Source of the DNA: Clostridia bacterium
GTDB taxonomy: Bacteria > Bacillota > Clostridia > Oscillospirales > CAG-272
Reading direction: 5' to 3'
DNA length: 8,181 bases
NCBI GenBank assembly: GCA_017629395.1
Contig: JAGBXH010000414.1
Coordinates: 1 to 8,181, forward strand
Position numbers and translations under genes: made by a program. Shown here in pieces: positions 6,901-8,181 of the stretch. The stretch's first letter is position 1; each line of letters starts with the position of its first letter. The notes beneath the pieces were generated by a model, which was given only the letters and a program-made list of their open reading frames with translations, was not told where the DNA came from and searched no databases.

Positions 6901-8181
6901 TACAGGTGATGTCTTTGATTTCTCTGTGCCCGTAGTGGGAAATGTGACTTTGCATGCAAAGTGGATTGAAGCATCCTCCATCATCCCCATCAATACTCCT
7001 GTAAAAGTAGAGTTAAACGGTCTGACTGAGCATAAGTTCACTTTTGTTTCGCTGACAAATGCAGTTATCACAATCGCTACCGAGGGTGATTTGGACACTC
7101 GCGGAACCTTGTGCGATGCAGATGGCAAGGTGCTGCTTACGAACGATGATGCAAGTGTTACCAATAAGAACTTCCGTATTGTTTTTAACGCGGTAGCTGG
7201 AAAGGCATATACGATTGTAGTGTATGCTTATAGCGAAACGATTCAGGGTACTGTAACGCTGTCTGTTTCCGGTGATACAACTGTACCTGCAGGCGGAAAG
7301 GCGTTCTTGCCCAACCTGTTCGAGGTTAACAGTGGAGAGAATTATCATTTGCCTGTACCTGAGGCTCGTGAGGGATACAAGTTCCTTGGCTGGGCAGATG
7401 TGGAAGGCACGATGTATACCAACGGTAAGGGCAAGAGTTTGAAGGCTTGGGATGGCATTGCCGATGTCGTGCTGCATGAAGTTTGGGAAGAGATGTATTA
7501 CGACGTGTCTTTTGATACAGTCGGTGGTTCTGCTATTGATTCGTTCAAGCAGTATACGGGTGATACTGTTGATGTAATGTTGCTTGTTCCTGAAAAAGCA
7601 GGGTATCGCTTCCTTGGCTGGATGCTTGACGGTAAGTTGTTTACAAATGGTAGCATGCCGGATCATGACATTACCCTGACTGCTGTATGGAAAGAGATTA
7701 CTTATACGATTACGTATGAGAATACTAAGGATGTTTCTCATAACAACAGTACAACATATACTATTACAAGTGATACGATTGTTTTGGGTGATCTTTCCAA
7801 GATTGGATATACCTTTAACGGCTGGTACACCGATGCAGAATATACCAATCGAATTACAGGGATTGCCGAGGGAACGGTTGGTAACCTTATACTGTACGCG
7901 AAGTGGACTCCTATTGAATATAAGGTAGTCTTTATGGATGGTACGGATGTGATTGATAAGGTTGTTTATACGGTGGAAACCGAGAGCATTACTGCTCCTG
8001 AGGTGCCCGTGCATCCCGGCTATACCGGTGCATGGGAGGCGTATGAGCTTGTGCCCGGCGGTATGACCGTCAATGCTTTGTACGAGATCAACACCTATAC
8101 CGTGATTTATGAGAATACCAAGGATGTCTTGCACGGCAATCCCCTTGCGTACGTTGTAACCGATGAGACCGTCGTGCTTGC
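3833..8181 (+). CDS. Giant InlB B-repeat (Flg_new-type) surface lipoprotein, 3' end beyond the window
   Basis: An open frame runs without a stop from the ATG to the window edge: 1449 complete codons, so the protein is longer still. Residues 1-24 form a lipoprotein signal peptide: Lys2 and Lys4, a hydrophobic core, and a Phe-Ala-Ala-Cys lipobox, with Cys24 as the expected lipidated residue. About 19 repeats follow, most ending in Tyr-Ala-Lys-Trp/Phe/Tyr-x-Pro, with core tryptophans at 74, 148, 218, 279, 349, 410, 480, 541, 616, 689, 761, 860, 932, 1017, 1187, 1263, 1331 and 1401, and a last partial unit at the edge. Most carry the Gly-Tyr-x-Phe-x-Gly-Trp-Tyr signature of the Listeria-Bacteroides / InlB B-repeat family. 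Those at 218, 349, 480 and 1401 are a variant type. A PPC-like domain interrupts the array at about 1054-1148. Such repeats are small beta-grasp-like modules found in secreted and surface proteins of Bacillota, where they usually act as stalks or adhesion modules. No catalytic domain is visible in the part present. Anchoring outside the membrane is inferred from the lipobox. It has its own promoter and ribosome binding site. Confidence 0.93.
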   Translation, partial: MKLKYAYILAVTVLIACLALFAACDTTQQVEPPVQYDLSFSADGIICRTIQISGDESVTLQEAPAKEGYIFNGWFFDEGTWTQLFYAEAFKDKAIDHDVTVYAKYTPVKYAVNYLPNGVLHDSVTEYTIEQQAELKAATREHYDFVGWFTDEACTQQIYEIAQGTTGNLTLYAKFVPTEYKAIFMDGESVVAEVPYTVESKSIKAPAVPEHAGYTGEWEAFELVPGGIKVNAKYTPVDYKITYEGVKATEHKNPAGYNATELPLLLLEATREHYIFVGWYSDAELTKAVTEIAAGTVGDLTLYAKFVPTEYKATFMDGESVVAEIVYTVETESIEAPAVPEHAGFAGKWEKFELTPGGITVKAEYTEIDYTITYEGVMPEEFENPAGYKVTDEAIVLNDATRQYYKFDGWYTDAEYTNRLTEIAAGTVGDLVLYAKWTPVEYTVIYLDGNTVVAEIIYTVETESVTAPEVPVHPGYTGAWEAYELVPGGMTVNALYEIITYTVTYENTKDVLHGNPLTYVVTDETVVLADLAKDGYVFEGWYAGDVRVTEIAQGSTGDVVLTAKWTPIVYNVKLHFDPAWGKYAEGIKNPVTFTVEDTMVLEELVCLIPGYVFDGWYTEKNVGEGGEIRELIAHVGDVELYAHFVPKVYTITYVGAEGATNVNPGMYTIESQAINLLPASKVGYIFGGWYLDEALSIPASLLIPEGSMGDMTLYTKWTPVTYTIEYDADGGVLPENPVVYNITQTLTLQAPTKAGYVFKGWYMAVEQKDELENDDGNESITEILVTQITPGMTGNLKLVARWTPIYYSITYHLYGGENPQMSMSDLLAGNLTGNLPLYTAEVPMIPLFPATKPGYKFEGWYSDPTYTSRVMMIQTSECKDVVLYAKWSLMTYKIEYVLPESAEHENIDSYTVLDGITVLLPATMPGYTFDGWYKDPEFKSVVTHIAGTGEYGDVTLYPKFVPESYHIWLGTEEADEFVVIFNYNNEEEQLVTQTVSMNQGLVFPEVPVRAGYLFAGWYESADFTGDVFDFSVPVVGNVTLHAKWIEASSIIPINTPVKVELNGLTEHKFTFVSLTNAVITIATEGDLDTRGTLCDADGKVLLTNDDASVTNKNFRIVFNAVAGKAYTIVVYAYSETIQGTVTLSVSGDTTVPAGGKAFLPNLFEVNSGENYHLPVPEAREGYKFLGWADVEGTMYTNGKGKSLKAWDGIADVVLHEVWEEMYYDVSFDTVGGSAIDSFKQYTGDTVDVMLLVPEKAGYRFLGWMLDGKLFTNGSMPDHDITLTAVWKEITYTITYENTKDVSHNNSTTYTITSDTIVLGDLSKIGYTFNGWYTDAEYTNRITGIAEGTVGNLILYAKWTPIEYKVVFMDGTDVIDKVVYTVETESITAPEVPVHPGYTGAWEAYELVPGGMTVNALYEINTYTVIYENTKDVLHGNPLAYVVTDETVVL
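4154..5533 (+). repeat. Tract I: alternating A and B repeats with a 131-residue super-period
   Basis: Residues 108-567 alternate A units (about 70 residues, Gly-Trp-Phe/Tyr core) with B units (59 residues, core Gly-x-Trp-Glu, then a Pro-Gly-Gly turn and a Val-x-Ala-x-Tyr end). Core tryptophans of the A units fall at 148, 279, 410 and 541, and those of the B units at 218, 349 and 480, so both series step by exactly 131 residues (393 bases). Similarity is also plain at DNA level: for example, the segment Met-Asp-Gly-Glu-Ser-Val-Val-Ala-Glu recurs in the first two B units. This points to tandem amplification of a two-unit cassette. Confidence 0.9.
5204..5418 (+). repeat. Near-identical intragenic direct repeat, copy 1
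   Basis: This 215-base block codes for most of the third B unit and the start of the next A unit. It matches 7967-8181 with 8 base differences by hand alignment, including an unbroken identity of 102 bases (5226-5327). The offset is 2763 bases, exactly 921 codons, so the frame is kept. Confidence 0.93.
5534..6964 (+). repeat. Tract II: A-type repeats only, more diverged
   Basis: Residues 568-1044 hold six A-type units with core tryptophans at 616, 689, 761, 860, 932 and 1017. Spacing is irregular (71-99 residues) because of loop insertions. One example is an acidic insertion at about 765-777 in the third unit (Glu/Asp/Asn-rich). Another is a longer N-terminal half of the fourth unit, with Met- and Leu-rich sequence at about 790-815. 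No B unit occurs here. Base composition shifts towards AT within this tract, from around 6140 onward. Confidence 0.85.
6992..7276 (+). other. PPC-like beta-sandwich domain within the lipoprotein (residues about 1054-1148)
   Basis: This segment lacks the Gly-Trp core and does not align with the repeats on either side. Its pattern resembles the bacterial pre-peptidase C-terminal domain: an early Phe-x-Phe strand (1069-1071), an alternating hydrophobic strand Ala-Val-Ile-Thr-Ile-Ala (1077-1082), then Gly-Asp-Leu-Asp-Thr-Arg-Gly-Thr-Leu (1085-1093), Asp-Ala-Asp-Gly-Lys-Val-Leu (1095-1101), Asn-Asp-Asp (1104-1106), Ala-Gly-Lys-Ala-Tyr-Thr-Ile-Val-Val (1122-1130) and a closing Gly-Thr-Val-Thr-Leu-Ser-Val (1139-1145). 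PPC domains are usually secreted-protein accessory modules and often bind calcium or polymer surfaces. The assignment is by eye. A carbohydrate-binding-like or other Ig-like sandwich is possible. Confidence 0.6.
7277..8181 (+). repeat. Tract III: repeats after the PPC-like domain, returning to the A/B alternation
   Basis: Residues 1149 to the window end hold two compact A units with core tryptophans at 1187 and 1263. The second is close to the classical short InlB B-repeat, with Phe-Asp-Thr-x-Gly-Gly and Pro-Glu-Lys-Ala-Gly-Tyr. They are followed by an A unit (Trp1331), a B unit (Trp1401) and the start of another A unit. The A-B-A series from residue 1289 aligns without gaps to residues 368 onward in tract I. 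Confidence 0.85.
7967..8181 (+). repeat. Near-identical intragenic direct repeat, copy 2 (runs off the window)
   Basis: This is the copy of 5204-5418. The identical core is 7989-8090. The match is still running at the last base, so the true length of the duplication is unknown. Upstream of 7967 the same register continues to about 7697 (against 4934) with much lower DNA identity. Confidence 0.93.

Noticed and set aside
3839..6955. A 1038-codon open frame on the minus strand opposite the lipoprotein gene.
   Set aside because: It is aligned codon-to-codon with the sense gene and stays open because the sense gene avoids TTA, CTA and TCA; it ends exactly where the sense gene uses a TTA codon (its third codon). 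Its translation shows no recognisable domain and only echoes the sense repeats.
7013..8134. A 373-codon minus-strand open frame at the window end.
   Set aside because: It is a shadow of the lipoprotein frame; its end coincides with the sense TTA codon for Leu1061. No ribosome binding site or domain supports it.
4154..8181. Repeats in the second half considered as a CRISPR array or non-coding tandem repeat.
   Set aside because: The periodicity is codon-phased in one uninterrupted reading frame with protein-level motifs; there are no short identical repeats separated by unique spacers.

Overview
The window reads as an ordinary chromosomal segment of a Gram-positive anaerobe, most likely a gut-type member of the Bacillota (Clostridia). 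This rests on strong AGGAGG ribosome binding sites, a BcrA-type ABC exporter operon, a short Clostridia-style nitroreductase, and a lipoprotein signal followed by a very long array of InlB-type (Flg_new / Listeria-Bacteroides) repeats. Base composition is roughly balanced, and UUA, CUA and UCA codons are rare. I cannot fix the genus. All genes read on the + strand.

Layout: (1) 1-510, a small FMN-dependent nitroreductase-like protein whose ATG is the first base of the window. (2) 511-637, an intergenic gap holding a nested palindrome at 523-590 that looks like a REP/MITE-type dispersed element. (3) 638-1624 and 1621-3618, an ABC ATPase and its ABC-2 permease, translationally coupled by a 4-base ATGA overlap and closed by a clear intrinsic terminator at 3632-3665. 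(4) 3740-3768, an extended -10 promoter, then from 3833 to beyond the window edge a giant lipoprotein of at least 1449 residues.

The lipoprotein fills the second half of the window. After a lipobox ending at Cys24 it holds about 19 small beta-rich repeats. In the N-terminal part two repeat types alternate: A units with a Gly-Trp-Tyr/Phe core and shorter B units with a Gly-x-Trp-Glu core. Together they make a higher-order repeat of 131 residues measured from core Trp to core Trp. A run of A-only units follows, then a non-repeat domain (about residues 1054-1148) that resembles the bacterial pre-peptidase C-terminal (PPC) beta-sandwich, then more repeats. The last 215 bases of the window are a near-identical in-frame copy of 5204-5418 (8 differences by eye, 102 bases identical without a break). 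The stretch between the copies drifts to a more AT-rich composition, so the gene looks like a mosaic shaped by recombination among its own repeats.

Functionally, the exporter pair probably moves a lipid, peptide or antimicrobial-type compound across the membrane. The lipoprotein is probably a surface-anchored stalk or adhesin. Nothing in the sequence ties the two together: a terminator and a new promoter separate them. I see no CRISPR array, tRNA, rRNA, transposase or clear defence system. The most unusual material is the repeat architecture of the lipoprotein and the nested palindrome.
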